A stretch of DNA of 64,000 nucleotides, from positions 1 through 64,000 of the forward strand of contig JALSPK010000214.1 of assembly GCA_026986005.1 (NCBI GenBank), given 5' to 3'. The first letter of the stretch is position 1; each line of letters begins with the position of its first letter. A model generated the notes under the pieces. That model did not search any database. It was not told the DNA's origin and saw only the letters and a program-made list of their open reading frames with translations. Source of the DNA: Saprospiraceae bacterium (GTDB lineage Bacteria > Bacteroidota > Bacteroidia > Chitinophagales > Saprospiraceae). The position numbers and the translations under genes are program-made. Positions 37,195 to 45,524 of this stretch are shown in pieces.

Positions 37195-38467
37195 ATGTTT
37201 TATGTTTTTTCTTCCTAGCAGCTGGAAACAATATATTATTCAGTATCAACCTATATCCGGGAGAATTGGGATGCAGACTTAGATCAGTAGGTGGATCCCC
37301 TATGAAATGCCTATAGTCTTCGGGGTCGTGTCCACCATAAAATGTCCAAAACCCTTTTCCATAATTGCCGTGAATATACCTAGCTTCATTCTCAACCTTT
37401 AAATCGCCCATAATCAAAACATCCGACTTAATCTGATTTTTTTTAAATGCTGTTGTTTGCCCCATAAATCCCTTTATTACTCTAGTATGGTTTTGAGTAA
37501 GCATTGTGGGTACAGGATCCCATTTAGCCGAAAATTCGAACAAAGTAAAATAATCTTCTTTTGGTCTTATCTTCCTTTTCCTATTATCAATGGATGAAAA
37601 TTCATATTCATAGGGATTTGTTACCAATTGAAAATTTTCAAAAGCAAAAGTATTATTAAAATTTAGTTTGGATTGTGCATTTGGATCCATTGGATCATAA
37701 TCATACATTTTATCACATATATCTGTCTCTTCTGCAGATAAAGCAATATCATAACTATCCGTTGCAGAACACATCGCAAAAAGAAAACCTCCGGCTCCAA
37801 CATACTCTTTTATTTTTTTTGCAACAGCAAGTTTCAATTTGGAGACTTTCTTAAATCCGAGACTCTTAGCTAATGCTTCTTGCCTTCTCTGATTTTCTTT
37901 ATACCATTTGTAGTCTTTATAGCTTTTATAAAATTTTCCATATTGTCCGGTAAAATCTTCATGATGTAGATGTAGCCAATCGTATTCAGCTAATTTATCT
38001 TCCAGTACCTGTCGATCATATATTTTATCAAAAGGAATTTCGGCATAGGTCAAAACCATTGTCACGGCATCATCCCAAGGTTGAATTTTTTCTCCTCGAG
38101 TATTGTATTCAGGAGTATAAACCGCTATTTTCGGTACTTTTTCCAACTTCATCACTTCTTGATTAACCTCAGGAGAAGCTATTTCATTTCTGATGCGTGC
38201 AAATTCTCCGTTGGTTATAACCTTATAGCTAACACCTCTGATTTTACATTTCCTTTCTATAGGTTCAGCATATTTGAATGCGAAACTACCTCCTCTATAG
38301 TTTAATAGCCAATATGCTTCAGCATCTTGCTCCAATACCCAATACGCAATACCATAAGCTTTAAGATGATTTTTTTGACTTTCAGCATCCATCGGAATCA
38401 GAATATAACTCGCAAAAGACTTCCCTACGAAAAACACTAGCAATATGGAAAAAATCAATTTATTCAT
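37193..38467 (-). CDS. Secreted Bacteroidota protein of the family often labelled 'asparagine synthetase B'
   Basis: The 424-residue protein has a signal peptide (MNKLIFSILLVFFVGKSFAS) and begins SYILIPMDAESQKNHLKAYG. Relatives are frequently named asparagine synthetase B, but neither a glutaminase N-terminal Cys nor the SGGxDS pyrophosphatase loop of AsnB is present. The middle (VGAGGFLFAMCSATDSYDIAL) has the look of a class I amidotransferase-like nucleophile elbow, with Cys as candidate. The tail has GKGFWTFYGGHDPEDYRHF. The role is unknown and the location is probably periplasmic. It ends inside the shared terminator at 37163-37194. Confidence 0.75.
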   Translation of the reverse strand: MNKLIFSILLVFFVGKSFASYILIPMDAESQKNHLKAYGIAYWVLEQDAEAYWLLNYRGGSFAFKYAEPIERKCKIRGVSYKVITNGEFARIRNEIASPEVNQEVMKLEKVPKIAVYTPEYNTRGEKIQPWDDAVTMVLTYAEIPFDKIYDRQVLEDKLAEYDWLHLHHEDFTGQYGKFYKSYKDYKWYKENQRRQEALAKSLGFKKVSKLKLAVAKKIKEYVGAGGFLFAMCSATDSYDIALSAEETDICDKMYDYDPMDPNAQSKLNFNNTFAFENFQLVTNPYEYEFSSIDNRKRKIRPKEDYFTLFEFSAKWDPVPTMLTQNHTRVIKGFMGQTTAFKKNQIKSDVLIMGDLKVENEARYIHGNYGKGFWTFYGGHDPEDYRHFIGDPPTDLSLHPNSPGYRLILNNILFPAARKKKHKT

Positions 38468-38580
38468 AATATTAATTTGTTAAATATAGAAACTTTTTAA
38501 ACGATATAACAGGTTTCAAATAAAACTAACTTCATTACCTAACGACTAACAGGTAAACTTTGGTATAAAGAGTATAAATA

Positions 38581-38616
38581 AAAAAAGTGTAGGATATAGA
38601 CACCCTACACTTTTTT
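38581..38616. terminator. Intrinsic terminator after the OmpA/TSP3 gene
   Basis: AAAAAAGTGTAGG (38581-38593) and CCTACACTTTTTT (38604-38616) form a 13-bp stem with a 10-nt loop. On the minus strand it follows the OmpA stop by about 25 nt and ends in T's. Confidence 0.8.
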
Positions 38617-38640
38617 ATCTATTTATAATAATTGTAATAA

Positions 38641-40251
38641 CTAGAAAGTAGATTTCAGCTCTACCCTTCTATTCAATTTTCGTCCTGCAGATGTCTTATT
38701 GTCAGCAACTGGCATAGTCTCTCCATATCCGGCACTTGACAATCTGTGTTGAGCAATTCCTTTTTTAACCAAGTAATTCATTACTGAATCAGCTCTTTTC
38801 TGAGATAATGTTAAATTTTTACTATCATCACCTCTATCATCTGTGTGACCTTCAATAATCATATTCATTTCAGGATATTCTTTCAAGATTCCAACTAATT
38901 CGTTCAATTTTCTTTTTGAACTAGATTTAAGTACAGCACTTCCTGTATTAAAATACACAGCTTTAGCAATACTAATAATTTTTTCTTGAACCTCTTTCTT
39001 TACCGCTGGGCAACCTTTATTTGCAGCAATACCCGCAATTTTAGGGCATTTATCATCCAAATCTCTAATGCCATCTCCGTCTGTATCAGGACATCCGTTG
39101 ATTATACCTTTTACCTTAGGGCAATTATCATCTATATCAACAACTCCATCTCCATCTGTATCAGGACAGCCTTTAATCGTGCCTGCCACTTCAGGACATC
39201 TATCTTCTGAGTCTACAACTCCATCGCCATCTGCATCAGGTGGAGGACAACCTGCAAATTCTTTAATACCTTTAACTTTAGGACACTTGTCATTTTTATC
39301 AATAATACCATCACCATCTGTATCAGGACATCCATTAATTGTTCCTGCTACATTTGGACAATTGTCATCTTTATCAGCAACCCCATCACCATCTGTATCA
39401 GGGCAGCCTTTCAATGCGATAGAACCTGCAACTAAAGGACATAAATCCTCTGCGTCTGTAATACCATCTCCATCTGTATCAGGGCAGCCATTAAATGCAG
39501 CTATACCGGGTATATCCGGACATGCATCTTTATCATCGGAAATTCCATCATGATCTCTATCTTTAATGCCTATTTTCATACCTACATTTATTCCATAAAA
39601 GAAGTAGACATCATTTTTATCAGGATTAGCTGATTCACTAACTCCATCGATATAATCAGTCATCGGAGCAACAGATCTAAACTCAAAATCAACATGAAAT
39701 TTCTCTGAGACATTATATTTTACTCCAAATCCATATGGCAATTGCATATTGATATTTTTAGTATTATCCTCATCGCTTTTATTCTTTACGGGTCTAGGAT
39801 TACTTGTCCAGTCTACAACAGGTTTTGTATAACTTATACCTCCTCCCAATAACAAATAAGGAATAAATGACTTTTTAAACGAGCCATCTTCATAAGTTTT
39901 AGGTTTTAGCACATTCCATTGAGCCATTACCCCAAATTCATGTAATGGTGAAGTAAATTCATATCCCCTTATAATATGGCTCGTTAGCTTATCCAACTTT
40001 TTATCCACTCCTTTCAATTTTGTTCCCATATAGCCAAGCCTAATCGCAAACTTCTGATTAAAATTATACGTGTAATTTAATCCCCAGCCCAATCCGGTAT
40101 TATCAAATAAGCCTTGCCCATCTTTAGCAAAGCTACTTACATCCGTACTATTGTCTCCTGCTCCTAAAAATAGTCCAATCTCGCTTTTTGACTGTCCCAT
40201 CAACAAGATAGGAAGTATAAAAATAGCTAAAAATAAAAATCGTCTTTTCAT
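38641..40251 (-). CDS. OmpA family outer-membrane protein with seven thrombospondin type 3 repeats
   Basis: The 536-residue protein starts with a signal peptide (MKRRFLFLAIFILPILLMGQ) and an N-terminal beta-barrel (about 20-235). Seven Ca-binding TSP3 repeats of the D-x-D-G-D-G-x-x-D-x-x-D-x-C-P type cover about residues 235-405. The C-terminal OmpA peptidoglycan-binding domain (YFNTGSAVL, IIEGHTDDRGDD, NRRVEL) follows. This layout is widespread in Bacteroidota and should link the outer membrane to the cell wall. The encoding DNA has near-repeats at 39030-39545. A -7 box is at 40293 and a terminator at 38581. Confidence 0.92.
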   Translation of the reverse strand: MKRRFLFLAIFILPILLMGQSKSEIGLFLGAGDNSTDVSSFAKDGQGLFDNTGLGWGLNYTYNFNQKFAIRLGYMGTKLKGVDKKLDKLTSHIIRGYEFTSPLHEFGVMAQWNVLKPKTYEDGSFKKSFIPYLLLGGGISYTKPVVDWTSNPRPVKNKSDEDNTKNINMQLPYGFGVKYNVSEKFHVDFEFRSVAPMTDYIDGVSESANPDKNDVYFFYGINVGMKIGIKDRDHDGISDDKDACPDIPGIAAFNGCPDTDGDGITDAEDLCPLVAGSIALKGCPDTDGDGVADKDDNCPNVAGTINGCPDTDGDGIIDKNDKCPKVKGIKEFAGCPPPDADGDGVVDSEDRCPEVAGTIKGCPDTDGDGVVDIDDNCPKVKGIINGCPDTDGDGIRDLDDKCPKIAGIAANKGCPAVKKEVQEKIISIAKAVYFNTGSAVLKSSSKRKLNELVGILKEYPEMNMIIEGHTDDRGDDSKNLTLSQKRADSVMNYLVKKGIAQHRLSSAGYGETMPVADNKTSAGRKLNRRVELKSTF

Positions 40252-40292
40252 ATCTGTTTTATTTAATAGTTTATAAATTAATTATTAATACA

Positions 40293-40300
40293 CAAATGTA
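40293..40300 (-). promoter_or_regulatory. -7 box (TACATTTG) for the OmpA/TSP3 gene
   Basis: The minus strand matches TAnnTTTG, 41 nt before the ATG. No -33 TTG is seen. Confidence 0.45.
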
Positions 40301-40356
40301 CTATATTAATCTTTTATATTTATAAAAATTACAATAAAATTATTTTTTTTAACACT

Positions 40357-41691
40357 TTAATTACCAAATCCTTCAAATCCTTTCATATCGGGGATACCTT
40401 TCATCTTACTCATTTTGTACATCATCTTCTTCATTTGCTCAAATTGTTTGATAAACATATTCACTTCGTGAATCGATCTACCGCTACCTTTTGCAATTCT
40501 TCTTTTCCTACTCATATTCATCAGTTCAGGTTTAGCTTTTTCTTCTTGGGTCATCGAATATATTATTGACTCAACTTTGTCAAAAGCATTATCATCAATA
40601 TCAATATTTTTCACCATTTTACCCATCCCGGGAATCATTTTCATTAACCCCTTTAGATCACCCATTTTTTTTATCTGCTTGATTTGGCTTAAAAAATCGT
40701 TATAATCAAACTTGTTTTTTTTGATTTTTCGCTCTAATTTCTTTGCTTCTTTTTCATCAAACTGAGCCTGAGCTTTTTCAACAAATGTGACAATATCACC
40801 CATACCAAGGATTCTTTGAGCCATCCTATCAGGGTGAAACATTTCTAAGTCTTGTAGTTTCTCTCCGTTACTTACAAATTTTATAGGTTTACCGACAGTA
40901 TACTTTACTGATAATGCAGCACCACCTCTAGTATCTCCATCCAATTTGGTCAATACGACACCATCAAAATCTAATCGGTCATTAAATGTTTTTGCCGTAT
41001 TTATTGCGTCTTGACCTGTCATAGAGTCTACAACAAAAAGAGTTTCATTTGGCTTAATTGCAGATTTTATGTCTTCAATTTCCTGCATCATAGCATCATC
41101 TATCGCAAGTCTACCTGCTGTATCCACTATCACAACTCCAAAACTATTCTCTTTGGCATATTTAACGGCATTTTGCGCTATCTGTACCGGGTTTTTGTTT
41201 TCTAATTCTTTGTAAATCTCCGCATTTGCTTGTTCTGCGACAACAGTTAATTGGTCTATCGCAGCAGGGCGATAAACGTCACCTGCGACTACTAATACCT
41301 TCTTTTGTTTTTTCTCTTTTAAGTATTTTGCCAATTTACCTGTGAATGTCGTCTTACCAGAGCCTTGCAACCCTGATATTAATATTATACTGGGTTTACC
41401 GCTTAGATCAAGTCCAACAGCTTGTCCTCCCATCAGTTCAACCATTTTATCTTGAACGATTTTCACCATCAATTCACCGGGTTTCACCGCAGAAAGGATA
41501 TTCTTTCCTCCCAAGGCTTCTTTTTTCACTTCATCGGTAAACTCTTTCGCAATTTTGTAATTAACATCAGCTGCAACAAGAGCACGTCGTATTTCTTTAA
41601 CAGATTTAGCAACATTAAGCTCTGTTAATTTGCCTTCACCTTTTATATTTTTAAACGCGAGTTCTAATCTTCCTGTTAAATCGTCAAACAT
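40357..41691 (-). CDS. ffh: Signal recognition particle protein Ffh
   Basis: Ffh binds 4.5S RNA and signal peptides and targets membrane proteins to FtsY. The N domain is followed by the GTPase with GLQGSGKTTFTGKLA, DTAGRLAIDD, and TKLDGDTRGGAAL. The Met-rich M domain (GMGDIVTFVEKAQ ... GSGRSIHEVNMFIKQFEQMKKMMYKM) is complete. At 444 residues the length is standard. A -7 box lies 22 nt before the ATG. No SRP RNA gene is visible nearby. Confidence 0.97.
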   Translation of the reverse strand: MFDDLTGRLELAFKNIKGEGKLTELNVAKSVKEIRRALVAADVNYKIAKEFTDEVKKEALGGKNILSAVKPGELMVKIVQDKMVELMGGQAVGLDLSGKPSIILISGLQGSGKTTFTGKLAKYLKEKKQKKVLVVAGDVYRPAAIDQLTVVAEQANAEIYKELENKNPVQIAQNAVKYAKENSFGVVIVDTAGRLAIDDAMMQEIEDIKSAIKPNETLFVVDSMTGQDAINTAKTFNDRLDFDGVVLTKLDGDTRGGAALSVKYTVGKPIKFVSNGEKLQDLEMFHPDRMAQRILGMGDIVTFVEKAQAQFDEKEAKKLERKIKKNKFDYNDFLSQIKQIKKMGDLKGLMKMIPGMGKMVKNIDIDDNAFDKVESIIYSMTQEEKAKPELMNMSRKRRIAKGSGRSIHEVNMFIKQFEQMKKMMYKMSKMKGIPDMKGFEGFGN

Positions 41692-41712
41692 ATTTTATTT
41701 TTTTTGTGGACG

Positions 41713-41720
41713 CAAATATA
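41713..41720 (-). promoter_or_regulatory. ffh: -7 box (TATATTTG) for ffh
   Basis: The minus strand matches TAnnTTTG. The spacing to the nearest upstream TTTG is only 14 nt. The leader would be about 17 nt. Confidence 0.45.
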
Positions 41721-41873
41721 GTAAAATATAAAATCAAATAATAATAATATCCAATTACTAATAAATCGTCCTTTCTTTTTATCATTAAAAAATAATAATC
41801 CTTATTTTTAAAACGAATATCCAATCTATATATATCGGCCTATTTTTTAATATATTATCATAAACAATAATAG

Positions 41874-43154
41874 TTAAGGCTTTTCAAGCAATTCAAACAT
41901 TTTCTTTTTATAAGCCTCAACTCCCGGTTGATCAAAAGGATTAACTCCAAGTATATAACCACTTACAGCACATGCTTTTTCGAAAAAATACAACAATGCA
42001 CCTAAATTAAATTCGTCTAGACTATTCATCGAAATTTCAAGATTAGGCACGCCTCCCTCAATATGGGCAAAAAGCGTTCCTTCTTTTGCTTTTTGATTCA
42101 CAAAATCTAAACTTTTTCCTACAAGGTAGTTCAAATTATCAAGATCATCATCAACTTTAGGAATTTCTATTATACTACCGGGAGAAAGTATCGATAAAAC
42201 AGTCTCAAATAAATTCCTTTCCCCCTCTTGAATATATTGCCCTAAAGAATGTAGATCTGTAGTATTAGTCACCCCTGCAGGAAATATCCCTTTGCCGTTT
42301 TTCCCCTCACTTTCTCCATATAATTGTTTCCACCATTCAACTACATAAAATAGTTTAGGACTATATGTAGTCAGCAATTCTATTTTTTTATTATTGTTGT
42401 AGAGCAAATTACGTATCACAGCATACTTCAACACGATATTATCATCAAATGAGTTATATGATTGCGTCATTTCATCCATCTCTTTAGCTCCAAGAATTAA
42501 TTGTTCGATATTGTAACCAGCCAACGCAATTGGCACTAGACCTACAGGTGAAAGAACGGAAAAACGGCCTCCAATATTATCGGCGATAATGAATGTTTGG
42601 TATCCTTCTTTATCCGCTAATAGCTTTAAAGCCCCCTTTTTCTTATCTGTTATGGCTATAATCCTTTTCCTAGCTTCCAAAACACCGTATTTTTTTTCAA
42701 TTTGATTCTTCAATAATCTAAAGGCAATTGCGGGTTCTGTAGTAGTACCTGATTTTGAGATTACAACAATACCGAAGTTTTTACTTTTTATATACTTAAA
42801 TAATTCACTATGATACCTTTCATCCAAATTATTTCCTGCATAGATAATCTCTACATTTGGATTTTGGAATTGATTGTTCAACGCAAACAAAACAGCCCTT
42901 GCTCCGAGATATGATCCTCCAATGCCAACAACTACGATTGTATCTACTTTTGCACGTAGATCTGATATAGATGATTCTATAATTTTATATTCGTCAGAAT
43001 ATGGCAAGTCAAGCCAACCTAAAAAATCATTTCCCTTTCCTGTTTTATCCTCAAGTTTTTTTAAAGCAGCTTGCGCTTCAATTTTCATTTTAATATACTC
43101 TTCTTCTTTAAATAACGACGATGCATTTTGGATATCTATGTATATAGTCTTCAT
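41874..43154 (-). CDS. pgi: Glucose-6-phosphate isomerase
   Basis: Pgi interconverts glucose-6-phosphate and fructose-6-phosphate. GIGGSYLGARAVLFAL and ISKSGTTTEPAIAFRLL hold the sugar-phosphate binding site. The catalytic Glu and His regions GVTNTTDLHSLGQYIQEG and FDQPGVEAYKKKMF are intact. At 426 residues it is the short bacterial form (as in Firmicutes), not the 550-residue form. It stands alone, convergent with nothing close, and a 166-bp repeat element lies directly upstream of its start. Together with fbp at 47070 it serves glycolysis and gluconeogenesis. Confidence 0.96.
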   Translation of the reverse strand: MKTIYIDIQNASSLFKEEEYIKMKIEAQAALKKLEDKTGKGNDFLGWLDLPYSDEYKIIESSISDLRAKVDTIVVVGIGGSYLGARAVLFALNNQFQNPNVEIIYAGNNLDERYHSELFKYIKSKNFGIVVISKSGTTTEPAIAFRLLKNQIEKKYGVLEARKRIIAITDKKKGALKLLADKEGYQTFIIADNIGGRFSVLSPVGLVPIALAGYNIEQLILGAKEMDEMTQSYNSFDDNIVLKYAVIRNLLYNNNKKIELLTTYSPKLFYVVEWWKQLYGESEGKNGKGIFPAGVTNTTDLHSLGQYIQEGERNLFETVLSILSPGSIIEIPKVDDDLDNLNYLVGKSLDFVNQKAKEGTLFAHIEGGVPNLEISMNSLDEFNLGALLYFFEKACAVSGYILGVNPFDQPGVEAYKKKMFELLEKP

Positions 43155-43172
43155 ATTTCAAAGTTTTCTGCC

Positions 43173-43338
43173 TTATACCAAACCGCCATCATAAAACTGC
43201 TTATTAAAAGTTTAGTTTTTACTTTTACTGCTTTATAAAATATTTCCATAGCTAAGGCTATGCGAAGATTTTTTTCATTGAATCAGCAAAAATCAATTCT
43301 TTTTCTATTTCACCATCTTGATAACGGTTTGGTATTAA
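43173..43338. repeat. 166-bp non-coding element with inverted ends and CATAGC-TAAG-GCTATG hairpin
   Basis: Left end ATACCAAACCG (43175-43185) is repeated inverted at 43325-43335, followed on both sides by two mismatches and ATCA. A 6-bp stem with the loop TAAG sits at 43247-43262. No ORF is visible, so it looks like a MITE. It occupies most of the pgi/ompA divergent gap. The remaining 43339-43496 is AT-rich with no clear signal. Confidence 0.55.
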
Positions 43339-43496
43339 TTTAAATAATAACTTTTAAAAAATTATCACAAAAATAATTATTAATACAAATTTTTATGCCA
43401 TTTTTGTGTTAAATGTTATTAGTTGAAGAACATAAAAGAGTTTAAGTAGTTGTATCCAATGAGTTTTGCTGATTTTTAGAATATAAAATAAATAAA

Positions 43497-45041
43497 ATGA
43501 ATAAATTAATAGCTTTATCACTCCTGTTTTTTTTTATGATAACTTCTTCTATGGCACAAGAAGGAATTACAGTGAAAGGGTATGTTTCTGCTGAAGAGAA
43601 TCAAGGTTTCATTGCTGATGCAACCGTCACTTTATCTTTAAAAAATTCAAAATTAATTTTAGGCGAAACAAAAACTAATAGTTATGGTGAGTTCTCTTTT
43701 ACAATTGAACCTGATAGGGTTTATTCAATTACTATAAAAAAGAGCATCTATAAAGATGTTGTAAAAGAAATAACCGGTAATTCATCAAAAGATGGAAAAA
43801 ATATTTTTCTAAAGCTTACAATGGTGAGAAAGCCAGGATACACATTTGAAATTAGTTTAACGGAAATACGAGAATCTCCATATGCTCCTGTAGATGGAAT
43901 CACCGGTGCATTAATTGAGGTATACAATAATACTACCGGAGAAGAAACCGCCAGTTTCACCAATGATAGGCCCAATTTCAATATTGAATTAAACAAGGGG
44001 AATCATTATACAATTCTTATAAGAAAAGACGGATATCTCGCAAAAGAACTTGAAGCTTATCTGAATATAAATGGTTGCATAATTTGTTTTCATGGAGTTA
44101 GTAAAATGCAACCAGGTATAAAAACCAGATTGTCAAAAAATAATACAGTAGGTAAATATCTAGCCAATATTGAAATGGATAAAGTATATGAAGGGAAAAA
44201 AATAAAAATAAACAATATTTATTACCAGTTAAACAAAGCTAATATTACAGAAACTGCTGCTAAAGAATTAGATAATATTGCCAGAACACTAAAGATAAAC
44301 CCCAAATTAGTAATAGAACTAGGCTCACATACAGATAGTAGGGGGTCTGATAGTTACAATTTGAAATTATCAACAGCTAGAGCAAAAGCAGCAGTACAGT
44401 ACTTAACCCATATAAGAAAAATAAATAAAAACAGAATAACATATAAAGGTTATGGAGAAACAGAACTAACTAATAATTGTAAAAATGGTGTACCATGTAG
44501 TGAAGAACTTCATGCGGCAAACAGAAGAACAGAAATGAAAATTCTTAATATCATGCAAGATGACACCGGAGAGTTGATTCCATTGAAAGTCATAAAGGAC
44601 AATAAAAGAATGGAGGAAAGATTGCAAAATATATTAGATTACGGTTCTAAAACCATAGAAATAAAAGATGGGAAGATACCTGATGAAATCTTAAGAGACC
44701 TTGAAAAAAACAAGAAAAAAGATACTTCAAATAAAAGAATCACAAATAAGCCTTCAGTAATATCAAAAGATATTGATAAATCTGTGCCAAAAATAGACAA
44801 TGAATTTACCGGTTATAAAATAGTATTACTTGATGCTTTTGCTCCATTACCCAAAGGTCATATCTTGATTAAAACCGTAAAAAACCTTGAGTTTTATACA
44901 AACCATGAAACCGGTAAAGTGTTGTATTTAATAGGATCATACGCAACATATGACAAAGCTGTTTATGACTTGGAGGACAACTGGAAAAAACGTTTCAAAA
45001 AAGCATATATTGTAAAATTTAAGAATGGCAACAAAATTTGA
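43497..45041 (+). CDS. OmpA family protein with carboxypeptidase-like N-domain
   Basis: The 514-residue protein has a signal peptide (LIALSLLFFFMITSSMAQ). Residues about 22-110 form a carboxypeptidase regulatory-like beta-sandwich (TVKGYVSAEENQGFIADATV ... TKTNSYGEFSFTIEP). A second similar domain follows. The OmpA domain (NNIYYQLNKANITETAAKELD, LGSHTDSRGSD, NRRTEMKI) covers about 235-355. A lysine-rich linker leads to a C-terminal 75-residue segment with a SPOR-like pattern (VLYLIGSYATYDKAVYDL). It probably ties the outer membrane to peptidoglycan. The PspC-like gene follows after 39 bp but has its own promoter. Confidence 0.85.
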   Translation: MNKLIALSLLFFFMITSSMAQEGITVKGYVSAEENQGFIADATVTLSLKNSKLILGETKTNSYGEFSFTIEPDRVYSITIKKSIYKDVVKEITGNSSKDGKNIFLKLTMVRKPGYTFEISLTEIRESPYAPVDGITGALIEVYNNTTGEETASFTNDRPNFNIELNKGNHYTILIRKDGYLAKELEAYLNINGCIICFHGVSKMQPGIKTRLSKNNTVGKYLANIEMDKVYEGKKIKINNIYYQLNKANITETAAKELDNIARTLKINPKLVIELGSHTDSRGSDSYNLKLSTARAKAAVQYLTHIRKINKNRITYKGYGETELTNNCKNGVPCSEELHAANRRTEMKILNIMQDDTGELIPLKVIKDNKRMEERLQNILDYGSKTIEIKDGKIPDEILRDLEKNKKKDTSNKRITNKPSVISKDIDKSVPKIDNEFTGYKIVLLDAFAPLPKGHILIKTVKNLEFYTNHETGKVLYLIGSYATYDKAVYDLEDNWKKRFKKAYIVKFKNGNKI

Positions 45042-45052
45042 CCTCAAATAAC

Positions 45053-45083
45053 TTGGACATTCATATTATTTTTTGTACTTTTG
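45053..45083 (+). promoter_or_regulatory. Promoter for the PspC-like gene
   Basis: TTG at 45053-45055, a 20-nt spacer and TACTTTTG at 45076-45083 match the Bacteroidota consensus. The box covers the alternative TTG start at 45081, which therefore cannot be the real start. Confidence 0.65.
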
Positions 45084-45104
45084 GGTAATATTAGAATTCA
45101 TAGC

Positions 45105-45323
45105 ATGCATAATTGGATAAAAAATAGGGCAGAAAGATCTACGTTTGGTGTATTTGCTTATCTAGGAGAGAAGCTTGGTATTCAGAGCAGCAAGATGAGG
45201 TTGTATTTTATTTACACATCATTTTTAACTTTGGGCTCGCCCATTATTTTCTATTTTATAGCCTTATTTTGGTTAAATCTAAAAAAGTATTTGAGGAAAA
45301 CTTATGTTCTTATCTTTGACTAA
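45105..45323 (+). CDS. PspC domain small membrane protein
   Basis: The start is placed at ATG 45105, giving 72 residues, because the upstream in-frame TTG at 45081 lies in the promoter box. The protein reads FGVFAYLGEKLGIQSSKMRL, a PspC-like amphipathic start, followed by one hydrophobic segment of about 25 residues (FLTLGSPIIFYFIALFWLN) and a basic tail. PspC proteins are phage-shock or envelope-stress inner-membrane components. Small single-domain forms are common in Bacteroidota and their role is not defined. It is probably transcribed on its own from the promoter at 45053. Confidence 0.78.
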   Translation: MHNWIKNRAERSTFGVFAYLGEKLGIQSSKMRLYFIYTSFLTLGSPIIFYFIALFWLNLKKYLRKTYVLIFD

Positions 45324-45330
45324 ACAAAAC

Positions 45331-45520
45331 TAGTGTCGTGTCAAGCGTATTTTGATGCACCAATTCTTGTTCATTCTGCGCATAACTTCGTTAAAAATTT
45401 TAACTGTAGCTAAGGCTTCCGAAGTTAATTCGGGACAAGTTATGCTGAAAATTTTACACCTTGTTCTACACAAATATTCCTGCAACTTATGCGATATTTT
45501 ACACTTGGCAATACACTTGA
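45331..45520. repeat. 190-bp non-coding element with GTAGC-TAAG-GCTTC core
   Basis: TAGTGTCGTGTCAAG (45331-45345) begins the element. TCAAGCGTATT at 45341-45351 is mirrored with one mismatch by AATACACTTGA at 45510-45520. Inside are repeated GCATAACTT/AAGTTATGC arms and a TAAG-loop core at 45406-45419. It abuts the stop of the photolyase gene (45525). No protein is encoded. Confidence 0.5.
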
Positions 45521-45524
45521 TATT

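Noticed and set aside
39030-39545. Direct repeats of about 60-75 bp that could look like a CRISPR array
   Set aside because: They encode TSP3 repeats of an OmpA protein in an unbroken frame, differ between copies, and have no spacers. The 161-codon antisense frame there is a by-product.
45081-45083. TTG start for the PspC-like gene
   Set aside because: It overlaps the last three bases of the -7 box, which makes translation from it impossible if that promoter is used.
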